Source of the DNA: Malania oleifera
Taxonomy: Eukaryota; Streptophyta; Magnoliopsida; Santalales; Ximeniaceae
Direction of reading: 5' to 3'
NCBI RefSeq assembly: GCF_029873635.1
Contig: NC_080418.1
Location: 8,814,562-8,878,561 of the forward strand
DNA: 64,000 nt
Within the stretch, counting starts at the first letter, position 1. Each line of letters opens with the position of its first letter. The notes under the pieces were generated by a model. That model made no database searches. It saw nothing but the letters and a program-made list of their open reading frames with translations, and had not been told where the DNA came from. Positions 1-11,430 of this stretch are shown one piece after another. The position numbers and the translations under genes are program-made.

Positions 1-1600
1 GCATTGTCAGCAACCCTAATGAGCAGTGCTTTATTGTTAAAGAAGTAATCATGGGTTTGGCAAGGGGTGGTAAGATTCTACTTGAAATGTTTTTTCAGTC
101 AGAATTGACCTACTTAAAAACACTTCAAATGCTCTCCAAAATATACAAGTAAACCTGTTTTTGGAAGACATAGCATTTTTTGCCTTTTTTGTTGGTTGTT
201 GGGCGGTAAATTTCTTTCCCAGCAATTCCCATTTGAAAAGCAACCTTGATATGTGTGATTGAACACGCTTCTGTGTTTTTTTTTTGGGTGTATTTTCAGG
301 GTTGGATTGTCGGGTGGGGATGGAATGTTGTGATCAGAACTGTTACTATGAATGATCCAGTAAAGGAAACTTCCTCCATTTTAACTCTGCTTGCGTGTTT
401 CCAGTGCGCCATATCTTGTCTTCGTACATCTTTCATATAATTGTTGAAGAACTTTGAGAAACTCCCAATCACGAGCTCTCCTAACGAAGATCATGTTCCA
501 TCTGACTGTCCTTCATAAACAGGATCGGGAAAACTTACGTAAACTTCATTTTTCCTGACCAAGACAAAAAGATTTGGAAATTAATTCTCCACCCCATTTG
601 TCTTTACTCGAAAAAAAAGGCCCCCCCCCCCCCCCCCTTCTGAAAAGAAGCTCTGCCCTAGCTTTATGTTTTTTCTGTTTTCACACGCCCATCCTGTGAA
701 GGTTCTTTCATGATCTAGGCATTTCCCTCCTGGCCATAAGTAACCCCCAGGATGTTCCCACAAACCTGATTCTTTTCCATCATGAACTCCACAAACCCTT
801 GGCCCCTTACTCAATATTAAAACTGTTTTGAGACTCCTTGAACCCCCGTGCCTACCTATGTCAAAGGGTTGGTTTAGCTACTTCCCAATTGACCAAGTGA
901 AAATTGAAAGTCTTTTCAGAGCTATTCCAAATGAACATTCTCTGAATGTCCTTCAATCTTTTTGCCATTAAAGTTAGGAGAAGGAAAATGCGGAAATGAT
1001 GAAATGCTTGTCATCCAATTTTTACTTGACCTCATTATTTTCCTATCTTAACAATCAATCACTACAGTTTGTTATAAGCATTGCACTAAAGATTTGACTA
1101 TCCCCCACACAAGGATTTTGAAAGGTCCCATTCTAGTAATGTATTGTATACTTTTTGCCCATTGAGCTTCACGAATTTGCATGATAAATGGTTCCTCTCA
1201 AGGTTGAAACCTAATATGTTCTTATATTGTTCCTAGTACACGCTCAATAGGGGATCGTGACTTGCTTTCTTTTCTAACTCTAAACCCTTTCAGATTGACC
1301 AGTAACACTGATATTCATCTACTCACCCACATGGCAATATCATGTCTTTGACACTAATGATCTTGGCCCAATTCCATTTGTATTTTTTTGCTCCGACCCA
1401 TTAGGCCTCAAGGCTTTGCCTCATAAAAGGTATCTTGCAAGGTTGAAATCTAAACCGCCCTTATGACCTGGATTTCCCTAGAGCATGCGGGAATACCTCT
1501 ATTGAAGTGTCAAGATGCTGAGCTGTAGGACTAATATGTCTAATTTTATCTTCATAGCTCCCACTTTCTTTGGAACCAAAACAACAGTAGTGTTATTAAT
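1..1600. other. Unassigned non-coding DNA
   Basis: I see no gene in this stretch. Open frames are short and show no recognisable domain. The base composition is ordinary plant intergenic DNA, with one C homopolymer at 621-637. Duplicated segment A starts at its right edge. Confidence 0.6.
621..637 (+). repeat. C17 homopolymer
   Basis: Seventeen consecutive C follow an A8-GG run. It is a simple repeat and a likely site of length variation or sequencing error. Confidence 0.9.
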
Positions 1601-3739
1601 GCAGCTCACAAAGTTGCCCATTTCATACCCTTCAAAAAATTTGACGTTTTCAGAACCCCCAAATTCTCTCTAAGAAATGACAAACCATGTAGTTTTAAAA
1701 TTATTCAAACTTATTACAAATTTTTTCTTCAAAGCTTGTTGATCATAATTTATTTGCTTCTTGCTTATGCTGTAAATTATGAGAGAGCTTATTGTTACTG
1801 CAAACTGATTACTCTGATGGTACATCTGGTGAAACTAAGATATGGTTACAGTGGTCAATTTCTGGCGAACGCTCCGTTTATCTATGGGTTCAAGTTGCTA
1901 ACGATTTATTTTTAGTGTGTTAGGGCAGTTATGTTACCTGCCTTTTAACATCTCTCTTCACCAATTGCATCATGAGCCATATCTACGTTTAGTCCTTGTT
2001 TACAATTATGTTTCAGTTCAGATGATGTATTTTCTTGTTTTTTCTACTAAATTGAGGACTAGAGCGTTATCACGTCTCATTCTATTCAAAATATTTTTGG
2101 ACACCGTTAGACATATTTGAAAATTTTTGGATGAATTTTTTTTTCCCATATTAGATATTTTGGATTCAGCTTGTCTCTTTTGGGAGCTGGCAACTTTAAG
2201 AACTGTAAGTTCAGCAGTAAGGTTTACCTGTTCTCTTTCCTCCTTTTTCCTTTTTTTGAATGTGGTAAGATAATTTTTTCTGAGTCTGCAGATTTTTGTC
2301 GGTGTATAGAATTGCTTGTTAATTTAGTATTTCTTAAGTAGTTCAATTTTTCCATTAGTTAAAAAATTTTAGTCACTTGTGATATTTTTAAATTGATTTA
2401 ATATTGGATCAGCTTGCTGTTGTGTACCCCTTTATTGACTTTCCTTGGAGTTGAATACTCTCATTACAATGTTAGTTTGAAATAATGCCAATAATTGTAT
2501 TTTCTGATATATTTAATGTATGGGCACTAATATGATGAAAAAATAAAGGTCGACTCAAGTGAAATGTTTTTTTTTTCCTTCCAATTTTTTCTCGCTTTTA
2601 ATGGTTATAATGCAAATAAAGGTGATATTCACCTACTTTGACCAATTTGACCAATTTTCTCCATGTGCTCATGTACAATTGTAGCATAAACTACACTCAT
2701 TTTACGTAACTATACATGAACAATAACAAAATTATTGCTAAAGCAAAATTTTGTTTTGCAATATCTACAGTTGACGGAGGGAGGGGTAGAGATTTGTGAA
2801 TGTGCTGAGAATGCAGCATGTGACAATAATAATTTTGATCCTAAATAGAAGGCATGTCAAATAACAATCAGGCACATGTTGCAATGACAATAATACAACA
2901 CAACGCACAATGATTTTATAGCATAATATTGATTTCTATGCTTTTAATGATTGTTACTTGTTCCATAATGGAATTGTTTTTTTATTTATTTTGATCACTG
3001 GAGTGAAATTAGTTAATGTGGGCTTATTAAATATAAATAGAAATGCTTAAAATATTTTCACGCTCAGAGGAACCTAAAATATTATGATACGAATATTCAG
3101 TCAGTGAGGTTAATTCAGTTAATTGACCAAAAAATTTTGATTGAGACCTACCAAACAAACATATTCATTATGCTGAACTATTAACTGACCAAATAGTAAT
3201 TGAGTGAGTTCACCAATATTAGCTGAATTGATTCAGTGTTCAACTCTTTGCTGAAGTATTCAATAGATCTGTGTGTCAACCTATTGATGTTCCAGCTTCA
3301 AGCAATATTCAATAAATGAAATTCTTAAAACATTTAATTAAGAATAGTGAATAGTGAACTTGGTTAAAACATAGCACAAACATGTATAATATGTATTAGT
3401 GTGTCTGTATATATGTTCGGTTCGCCACATATTTTTTTAATTATTTATAGCAAACTGAAAAAACAAAATTCTATATGTTTCATGATGAACCAACTGAATT
3501 GACCCTGCACTGTTCAGCCCTAACTCTCTTAAAACTGATACTAAGCAGTAATGCTATTTGTACGGTCTCATGGTCCCACATGACAGCATCAGACTGGGTG
3601 AAGCAGTGGGGCCCACCTGTTCTACCCAGCCTGTTACTGCAATGTGGGCCTGTTCCACCTAGTCTTCTGCTGCCCATGTGGGCCCCTATCCCTAAGCATT
3701 TTCCAATGCTGAAGCTCGCGGTCTCTTTTTGTTGCTTAG
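1601..3739. repeat. Segmental duplication, copy 1, segment A
   Basis: Aligns by eye, in the same orientation, with 45832-47758. Shared text includes the stretch from 'aaagttgcccatttcat' at the left edge to 'gttgcttag' at the right edge. Copy 1 carries about 370 bp (about 2495-2865) that copy 2 lacks; copy 2 carries a 108 bp tandem duplication that copy 1 lacks. No coding frame is conserved between the copies, so this looks like duplicated non-coding DNA. In copy 2 the segment begins about 45 bp after the mS34 stop codon. Confidence 0.85.
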
Positions 3740-4200
3740 CTTTATTTGCAAATAGCACCTGCATACCTGCGCAGAACCATCAAAATGAACTTAAAATACC
3801 ACCACTAAAGTCTTGAGGACAATTCCAACTTTCTCCCATTAAATTTAAAAGCTTACCACATAATATTCAAGCGACAAAACATTGAGCGAGTAGATGCGCA
3901 GGATCCTCATTATTATCATAACACTATTCAAGTACCTGGGGAAGGAGTCTTTTATGGCCTACAAGCCGGCAACAGACTATTAGTGTTAGCTCTATTAGAA
4001 TAGTGCAGGCAATTATTGTTTATATTCTCACAAATATCAGGATCTTTATACTCAAAATTTTGTATCAGTTACCGCTGACTGTAATAGAAAATGAGGTATT
4101 TTTTTTTAAATGATCTTTAAAAAATTGAAGTATTATGTTCTTGCTTGTTTTGTTATTTGTCATCTTAAATAGTGGGATCTTTGAACACAAAAGTGTGAAC
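3740..4200. other. Spacer between duplicated segments A and B
   Basis: No gene and no partner in the second copy were seen. Copy 2 has a Gypsy element starting at the equivalent of 3740. Confidence 0.5.
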
Positions 4201-4574
4201 CAAAGTTGCCTAGAACGTGGAATGTCCTGGTTTGTGGAATAGGAACGGGATTGCAGTATGGCACATGATGTGGAATGTTAGAGGTATATTTAATTTGATA
4301 TATTAGTGAAGTGTAATGGCACTTGTATATTTTGGAGATGTTGAGCTATTTCTAAATCTAGAAAAGAGTTTATTTTGTGGAATAGATTGACGACAGAAAT
4401 AGAGTTAAAATGTGATGATTCCTCACTTTTACCTAATAAAATTTTTTTGTGAAAGATATTCAACTAAATTTTTGGATAGTTAGATTTAGGATTTCAGAAT
4501 GAAAATGTACCATATTTTGGAATGTCTGTACCTTATGTGGTTTGCTAGGGTTTCAGCATTTTCTGGTAACTATG
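4201..4574. repeat. Segmental duplication, copy 1, segment B
   Basis: Aligns with 45085-45485, from 'cctagaac' and 'cacttgtatattttgg' to 'gtaactatg'. In copy 2 this segment lies upstream of segment A', inside mS34 intron 2, whereas here it lies downstream of A and is contiguous with C. Non-coding. Confidence 0.75.
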
Positions 4575-5981
4575 CTGTGAACAAATTTATACCATTTGAG
4601 ATAAGTGACTGTGAACTGTGTTTTAGCTTGGTTTCAGTTTACAAAAGCTCCCAATTTGGAGTTTGTGTTTAACAGACATTAAATATCATCTTAAATAACA
4701 AGATCTTTGAACGAGAGTTTGAACAAGTTTGCACTTGTAAAGGTGGTTGACATTGAACTAGGTTTGTTTCAGTTGACAGGTGCCCCCTGTTGGAAATTTA
4801 ATTGTTTTTGTGTGGAAAATTACATCTCAACTTGGATCAGCCCATCAACACATAACATGGCTTTATTTTTATAATTACCTAATTGTAAAAACGGAAATGT
4901 TTTCTGTGGGACAAAGGAGGTTCAGAACTGCAATTCTATCCTGCTAGTTCTGTGTGACTGTTAGATTCATCTTTTTGATGGTGAACTTTTGCCCCGTTAG
5001 ATATCCAATAATATCAACTGCAGGAATCTCAGAAATATGGCAATAGGCTGACATCCTCTAGTCATCAGGATTGTGGAGGAAAAAGTAGGGCTGTTTTCAA
5101 GGTGATCCGCTTGTCTTCTAATATACTTTTTCCACTGTTTAGGATAAAACCAAGTACTTATGACTCTCTGCCTCTGCGTGTGGTTTTTCTATGTTAATGG
5201 GGATTAATTTTTTTCCAGTGTTGTATTTTTTCTTAGTTTTAAATACTGTTATTTAGATATAACGTTCTTCCTCATGTATTGCTACTATGTTACATTGTGC
5301 ACATCCCAGGCTTGGATGATGGAAGATATTTTGTCTTGGAATGTTTTCTTTTCTAGGGCATTGACATAGGCAATTGTAAAAGACAAGATAAAATTAAGCA
5401 CATATGCTTAGGAGTGCACTATTCTTTCGGGAAATTCAGGGATATTTCTGGCTTGTACTCAAAACTATAGCCTTTCTTTTTATTGTGTTGAAAACTTTGT
5501 GTGAAATTCAATTTTTTGTGGATAACTAACTTTGTTTTTAAAGTGGCATGATGAATTCTTAGATACTAAACTCTCCCAGTAAAAAGTGAACTCTCCCAAT
5601 AAAAAAAATTACTAGGTGGATGCAAGAATGGCTGAAGTGGAAACTAGAATGTTTAGTTTAGGTGGTATATTCATAGGATTTAAGAGTCAATTGCATAGAG
5701 ATTTGATTATTCTAATGGCATATGAGTAGGAAATCATATTATGCCTTGCGGTACACATCTTCATCCTGGTAATAGTGTGTTGCCCTATATCATCTTTTCA
5801 CTTGGCATTTGGTTTTTGTGGAATTAGGGTTGGAAGTAAGTTTGGAATTCAGGCCCCAAGTTCCAATTCTCATTCCATTGATTGATTTTTGTAAATGTTG
5901 GTGTAGTTGTGTTTGTTATGGAATGATGATTCTCCCGTTTAGCGCTTTTTGATTCTACTTCTGAAGTATGGGGGATCGCTA
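4575..5981. repeat. Segmental duplication, copy 1, segment C
   Basis: Aligns with 52991-54297. It starts at 'ctgtgaacaaatttatacc' and runs to 'tatgggggatc', where Copia-1 is inserted in this copy only. Copy 2 lacks about 75 bp near 5185-5260. The similarity resumes on the other side of Copia-1 at 11193. Confidence 0.85.
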
Positions 5982-6494
5982 TGTTGGGTCTCGCCTCATT
6001 TATGAATAAAGGAGGCAAGAATACTTGTTGCAGTTGGGCATGCCAATGTCAAAATTGGCTTGCTGCAATTCAATGGCCTCTTTGTGGAGAAATGGTATCC
6101 AAAACCTGATGATGAAGATGAAAAGGAAGATGACCGCATTTTGTCAAAAGTGGTTGTATGGTGCAGCAACTCCACCAACCTTTTGATAAGGAAAAAGATG
6201 CTGATTTTTAGATGGAATCTCCTATAAAAGTGGTACTTCCCCTCTGTTGTGGTGTACACAAAAAAAAAAAAAAAAAAAAATAGAGTGAAGATATATTTGT
6301 TAGTACACTGTGAGTGTGTATTAAGGTGAGTGAGTTGAGTTAATTGTAATTCGCCTCCTTCACTGTATACCCATATTTATATATATAGTTAAATTACTCC
6401 TCTCGTAGACGTAGTCAAAATTGGCCGAACCACGTAAATATTGTGTTATTTGTGTGTAGGGCATTTGATCTTGGGTGGGATTTATATCCTAACA
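5982..6494 (+). repeat. Copia-1 5' LTR
   Basis: 513 bp, TG at the start and CA at the end, alignable over its length with 10662-11187. Contains an A20 run near 6260 and a TATA-like stretch (6375-6386) before the transcribed end. Followed one base later by the primer-binding site. Confidence 0.9.
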
Positions 6495-6496
6495 AT

Positions 6497-6508
6497 TGGT
6501 ATCAGAGC
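6497..6508 (+). promoter_or_regulatory. Copia-1 primer-binding site
   Basis: TGGTATCAGAGC matches the complement of the 3' end of plant initiator-Met tRNA, the usual primer for plant copia elements. Confidence 0.9.
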
Positions 6509-6729
6509 TACTAGTTTATCGTCTCTTTGGCTGGTTTTACTTTTTTTTTTATATTAATATCGCCTTGACGGCAAGTTTTATTTCTGTGTATCAATGCCGC
6601 CTTAATGACAGGTTTTATTGATGTGTATTGATACCGCCTTCATGGCTGGATTTATTCTTAACCTTTGAGATTATACTGCAGCAACATTGTTCATTGTAGT
6701 TGTTCATGTACAGTACTAGAACATATTAA

Positions 6730-7551
6730 ATGGAGGAAAGTTCAAGTCTTGGGAGCAGTTCCATGATCAGACTTACAGAGATAAATTATTCCATCTGAAA
6801 GACAATGATGGAAGATTTGTTGTACTGTAAAAATCTGTTCGATCTCATTGAATGCAAATGGATCATGCTAATTGGAAAAACTGAGTCTAATTGGAAGAAG
6901 CTCAACAGAAAAGCTGTAAGTGTTATAAGACAATGGGTTGAGACGAGGGCAATTCGTGATACAGCCAAAGAAACGAATGCCTACAAACTTTGGCAACATC
7001 TGGGAGAGATGTACGAGCCAAAGAATGCCCAGTACAAAGCCTTCATGATAAGAAGATTTGTGAATTTAAAATTATATGATGGACAAAATGTTTCAGATCA
7101 CTTAGATAAATTTAATGAAATTTTTGATAATATGGCAAGTATGGAATTAACTATTGCGGATGAATTTCAAGCATTGATTTTCCTAAGTTCATTACCAGAT
7201 AACTGGGAGTCACTGGTGGTAGCTCTCAGTAATTCAACACCAAATGGAAAGGTATCCTTGGGCATGGTGAAGGATAGCATCACAAGAGAAGGCAAGAGAA
7301 GAGCTGAGCAAGGCTTGCCCACTCACTCTCAAGGACAAGTGATGGTTATTGAAAGGGGTAGAAGCAGATATTCTCAAGGAGACAAGAAGAACTGAGGCAG
7401 GTCCAAAAGCAGATCAAAGTCAAGGGGTAACTTCACTTGTTATTATTGTAACAAGTTTGGACATGTAAAGAAGGACCGTTTGAAATGGAAGGCAAAACAA
7501 ACCAGCGAAGACAAGAAAGAGGACGACAAAAGTAGTGCAGCTGTGACTTAA
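6730..7551 (+). pseudogene. Copia-1 gag (UBN2-type) remnant
   Basis: Capsid-like gag region starting at ATG 6730. An in-frame TGA at 6796 (probably an old Trp codon) splits the N-terminus, and a longer open part runs 6805-7395. The UBN2 signature is visible: WQHLGEMYEPKNAQYKAFM, then LKLYDGQNVSDHLDKFNEI, then FLSSLPDNWE. After a TGA at 7393 the same frame continues into a zinc knuckle, CYYCNKFGHVKKDR, in which the last Cys of CCHC is missing (Arg/Asp there). A further TAA lies at 7549. The frame is shared with the protease, as expected for a single copia polyprotein. Confidence 0.88.
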
Positions 7552-7563
7552 GGTGAAACTTAC

Positions 7564-8010
7564 GTGATGTGCGGGGAAGGACGCGTTAACCTCACTTGCC
7601 AAGACACAACATGGACGATTGACTCTGCAACATCATTCCATGTAACAGCACGGAGAGACTTCTTCTCATCTTACAAATGCGGTGATTATGGATTTGTTAA
7701 GATGGGAAATGAAGTCAAATGCAAAATTGCTAGTAAAGGAGATGTGTTGATAGAAACAAATGTTGGCTGCAAGCTACTATTGAAGGATGTTCGGCATGTA
7801 CTTGACGTTCGCCTTAATTTGATCTCCACAGGTCAACTTGATGACATTGGTTGTGAAAGTTATTTCGGTAATGGAGTCTGGAAGCTTAAGAAAGGGAATT
7901 TGGTGGTGGCCAAAGGAAAGAAGGATGCTAGCTTATATTACACTCAAGCTAAGCAACTCTGTGTAGGTGATATGAATGCTATAGAACATGAAGTCACCAC
8001 TGAGTTATGA
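7564..8010 (+). pseudogene. Copia-1 aspartic protease remnant
   Basis: In frame with gag. WTIDSATSFHVTARRDFF is the copia protease entry, with the catalytic D-[ST]-G replaced by DSA, so the usual Gly is changed. It continues with VRHVLDVRLNLISTGQLDD, a conserved copia protease/pre-integrase stretch. The frame ends at a TGA at 8008. Confidence 0.85.
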
Positions 8011-8983
8011 CATAGCAGACTTGGCCACATGAGCGAGAAGGGATTCTAGATTCTTGCAAGGAAAAAGCTTCTTCCAAATTTCTCAGGTAATTCTTTAAAG
8101 AATTGTACTCATTGTTTAGCTGGTAAACAACATATAGTTGCATTTCGAAAGAACCCCCCATTTAGGAGAAAGAATATTCTATATCTGGTTCCTACTGATG
8201 TGTGTTTTATGAATGATAAAAGTATTGGTGGATCATTGTATTTTGTTACATTCATTGATGATCACTCTAGGAAGGTATGCTTATCCTTTAAAAAGTAAAG
8301 ACCAGGTGTTAGATATGTTCAAGAAATTTCAGGTCAATGTTGAAAGACAAAGTGGAAGAAAGCTCAAATGTGTTCGTTTAGACAACGGTGGTGAATACAT
8401 TGGGCCATTTGAAGAGCATTGCAGAGTCCATAGTATCAGGCTTGAGAAGTCCGTTCCCAAGACGACTCAACACAACGGTGTTGCAGAAAGAATGAACAGA
8501 ACTATCTGCAACAAGATTATCTGCATGCTCTCTCATTCAAGGCTGCCAAAATCCTTCTGGGGCGAGGCGTTAATTACAACAGTTAATCTTATCAACATTT
8601 CTCCTTCAGTTCCTTTAGGAGATGACATTCTTGAAAGGATCTAGATTGGGAAAGATGTATCCTATAAACACTTAAAGGTGTTTGGTTGTACAACTTTTGT
8701 CCATATTCCTCGAGATGAAAGGACCAAACTTGATGCAAAGACAAAAGAGTGCATCTTCATCGGTTATGGTATTGATGAGTTCGACTGCAGACTATGCGAT
8801 CCAAAGAATAGGAAAGTCATCCGAAGTAGAGATGTGGTGTTCTTTGAAGACCAAACTATTGACGATTATGAGAAGGCCGATAATCCAAAACATGTCCTTG
8901 GGAATCCAATCAAGTTGATCCAAATTCACCGCCATAGCCACAAAAAGAGCATGACAATAACGGGGAAGTTGATGAACCAATAA
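8011..8983 (+). pseudogene. Copia-1 integrase remnant
   Basis: HSRLGHMSEKGF and CTHCLAGKQH form the HHCC-type GAG-pre-integrase motif. The core then reads FVTFIDDHSRKV in one frame. A frameshift near 8275 moves the rest to another frame carrying VRLDNGGEYIGPF and TTQHNGVAERMNR, which supply the second Asp and the Glu of the D,D-35-E triad. A TAG at about 8641 interrupts the region, and the C-terminal part (FGCTTFVHIPRDER, CIFIGYG) runs to 8983. Confidence 0.88.
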
Positions 8984-9987
8984 CTGAAGGTGATCAAGAA
9001 GCTCCAGTAGCAGAGCCCCAAATAAGAAGATCTGCCAGGTAGCGTCAACCTTCTAGTGGATACTCAACAAATGAGTATGTATTGCTAACTGACGGGGGAG
9101 AACCAGAATGTTATGAGGATGCCATGTCACATGAGCACCAGACTGAGTGGTTGAAGGCCATGCAAGAAGAGATGAAATCCTTGCATGAGAACCACTCTTA
9201 TGATTTGGTAAAACTACCAAAGGGAATGAAAGCACTTAATAACAAATGGGCGTTTAAATTGAAAAATGAAGAAGGAAACTCACAACCAAGGTACAAGGTG
9301 TGACTAGTTGTGAAGGGCTTCGATCAAAGAAAAGGCATCAACTTTGAAGAAATTTTCTCGCCTGTGGTAAAGATGTCATCTATTCCAGCTGTTCTCGGAT
9401 TGGCTGCCAGTATGAACTTGGAGATTGAGCAGCTTGATGTAAAAACTGCATTTCTCCATGGTGATTTGAAAGAAGAAATCTACGTGAAACAACTTGAAGG
9501 ATTCGACGTCAAAGGAAAAGAATAGTTGGTGTGCAAATTGAGAAAGAGTTTGTATGGTCTCAAGCAGGCACCAAGACCGTGGTACAAGAAGTTTGATTCC
9601 TTTTTTATGGAGCACAGGTATAGCAAGTTCACATCTGATCCCTCTGTTTTTATTAAGAGATTTTCTAACAATGATTTCATTATTCTTATGCTTTATGTGG
9701 ATGATATGTTGATTGTTGGTTGTGATACTAAGAAGATAGAAAAATTGAAGAAAGAACTAAGCAAATCCTTTGCAATGAAGGATTTGGGTTCAACAAAACA
9801 GATTCTCGGAATGACGATCTTTCGACAAAGAAAAAATAAAAAGTTATGGTTATCTCAAAAACGGTATATTGAGAACGTGCTAGAAAGATTTAACATGAGC
9901 AAAGCAAATCCAGTCAGTTGCTCACTTGCAGGACGCTTCAAGTTTACTTTCAAGCAATATCCTACAAGTGAAAATGACAAAAAATAA
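8984..9987 (+). pseudogene. Copia-1 reverse transcriptase remnant
   Basis: Copia RVT_2 domain in pieces: KALNNKWAFKLK, then TGA at 9301, then VVKGFDQRKGINFEEIFSPVVK and LDVKTAFLHGDL, then TAG at 9523, then [19 protein letters not shown]. The catalytic YVDD is intact at 9694-9705 (LMLYVDDMLIVG), followed by SFAMKDLG. Stops look like CGA or TGG codons changed by C-to-T mutation (inference), typical of methylated, silenced elements. Confidence 0.92.
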
Positions 9988-10600
9988 ATGAAGAAAGTGT
10001 CTTACTCTTTAGTTGTGGGTAGCTTAATGTACACCATGATATTGCTCATGCAGTTGGAGTAGTCAGTTGATTCCTTTCTAATCCTAGCAAAGAACATTGG
10101 GAAGCGGTCAAATGGATTCTTAGGTATCTTAGAGGTACTTCTCATTTATGTTTATGTTTTGGTCATGACAAACCTATGTTTGAAGGTTATATAGATGCAG
10201 ACATGGCCAATGACGTTGAATCCAGAAAGTCTGTTTCGGGAGACCTGATGACATTTTCAGGGGGAGCAATGTCGTGGCAATCAAAGCTACAAAAATGTGT
10301 TGCATTGTCCACTATTGAGGCAGAGTACATTGCCATCACTGAAGCAGGCAAAGAGCTTCTATGGATGAAAAAGATCTAGAGGAAGTTGGCCTCAAGCAAG
10401 AGAAGTATGTTCTCTATTGTGACAGTCAAAGTGCTATTCATCTCAGCAAGAATCCAAGTTTTCATTCAAAGTCAAAGCATGTTGATGTTCGATACAACTG
10501 GATTTGTGAAGTGTTGGAATCAAAGTAGATAAGTATAGAGAAGATACTAATGACAATGCATCAGACATGATGACTAAGACAACGTCCAAGTTAAAGCTCA
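9988..10600 (+). pseudogene. Copia-1 RNase H remnant
   Basis: GYIDADMANDVESRKSVSG supplies the first Asp, VALSTIEAEYIAITEAGKE the Glu. A frameshift after the TAG at 10377 puts the third Asp block (YCDSQSAIHLSKNPSFHSK) in another frame. This is the usual C-terminal domain of a copia Pol. Confidence 0.88.
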
Positions 10601-10661
10601 AAGCTTGTGGAATCGCAACAGGTTTGGTGGAACTCTTCGCATGAGTCGGGCGAGGAAGATT

Positions 10662-11187
10662 TTTTGGGGCTCGCCTTATTTATTAATAAAGGAGGCAAGA
10701 ATACTTGTTGCAGCTGGGCATGCCAATGTCAAAATTGTCTGGCTGCAATTCGGTGGCCTCTTTGTGGAGAAAGGGTATCCAAACTTGATGATGAAGATGA
10801 AAGGGAAGTTGATTGCAATTTGTCAAAAGTGGTTGTTGTTTGGTGCAGCAACTCCCACCAACCTTTTGACAAGTAAAAAATGCTGATTTTTGGAGGGAAT
10901 CTCCTCCTATAAAAAGGGTACTTACCTTATGTTGTGATGTACTTTAAAAAAACACAAATTGAGAGTGAGAGTGAAGATATAATTATTAGTACACAGGAGT
11001 GTGTATTAAGGTGAGTGAGTTGAGTGAATTGTAATCCTCCTCCTCATTCACTGTATACCCATATATATATATATAGTGAAGTTACTTCTCTCATGTGGAC
11101 GTAGGCAAAATTGGCAGAACCACGTAAATATTGTGTGTTATTTTTTGTGTGGGGTATTTGATCTTGGGTGGGATTTATATCCCAACA
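10662..11187 (+). repeat. Copia-1 3' LTR
   Basis: 526 bp partner of 5982-6494. The terminal TG has become TT; it ends CCCAACA. The purine stretch GGGCGAGGAAGA just before it (10648-10659) is the likely polypurine tract. Confidence 0.88.
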
Positions 11188-11192
11188 CGCCA

Positions 11193-11235
11193 TTCCTTTC
11201 CTGCCTATTTTGTTTGAAGAGCTTTAGACCTTCAA
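11193..11235. repeat. Segmental duplication, copy 1, segment D
   Basis: 'ttcctttcctgcctattttg' and 'gaagagctttagaccttc' match 54292-54334. This is the continuation of segment C on the far side of Copia-1. Copy 2 is cut here by Copia-3. Confidence 0.85.
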
Positions 11236-11281
11236 TGGTTACGCCCTTAAAACCTACTAGATAAGCTCCCTCTTTTTATGA

Positions 11282-11430
11282 TCTCTTTAAATGCATGCCC
11301 CCTATGGTTCAACTTCTTCACTCTCTCATCCACTATTATTCTAGTAACCGCCTTTAATGGTCTCTTTAAATGCATGCCCTATGGTTCAGCTTCTTCACTC
11401 ATCCACTATTATTCTAGTTACCACCTTCTA
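11282..11430. repeat. Tandem duplication of about 79 bp
   Basis: A unit starting 'tctctttaaatgcatgccc' at 11282 recurs at 11361, each with 'tccactattattctagt'. A few small differences separate the two. Confidence 0.85.

Larger units (their letters stand above)
5982..11187 (+). mobile_element. Copia-1: Ty1/copia LTR retrotransposon, structurally complete, coding-dead
   Basis: The element is bounded by LTRs that start TGTTGGG and end CCCAACA or CCTAACA. It is flanked by 5 bp duplications, CGCTA (5977-5981) and CGCCA (11188-11192), with one mismatch. Domain order is gag, protease, integrase, reverse transcriptase, RNase H, which defines copia. Sequence style resembles TNT1-94/Tork-type elements (inference). 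The coding region has many in-frame stops and at least two frameshifts, so it cannot move by itself. The second copy of the host segment at 54285-54300 is the uninterrupted empty site, which independently fixes both ends. Confidence 0.93.

Noticed and set aside
3475..3816. 113-codon open frame in segment A
   Set aside because: The equivalent region of copy 2 does not keep the frame (108 bp duplication, indels), and no domain is visible.
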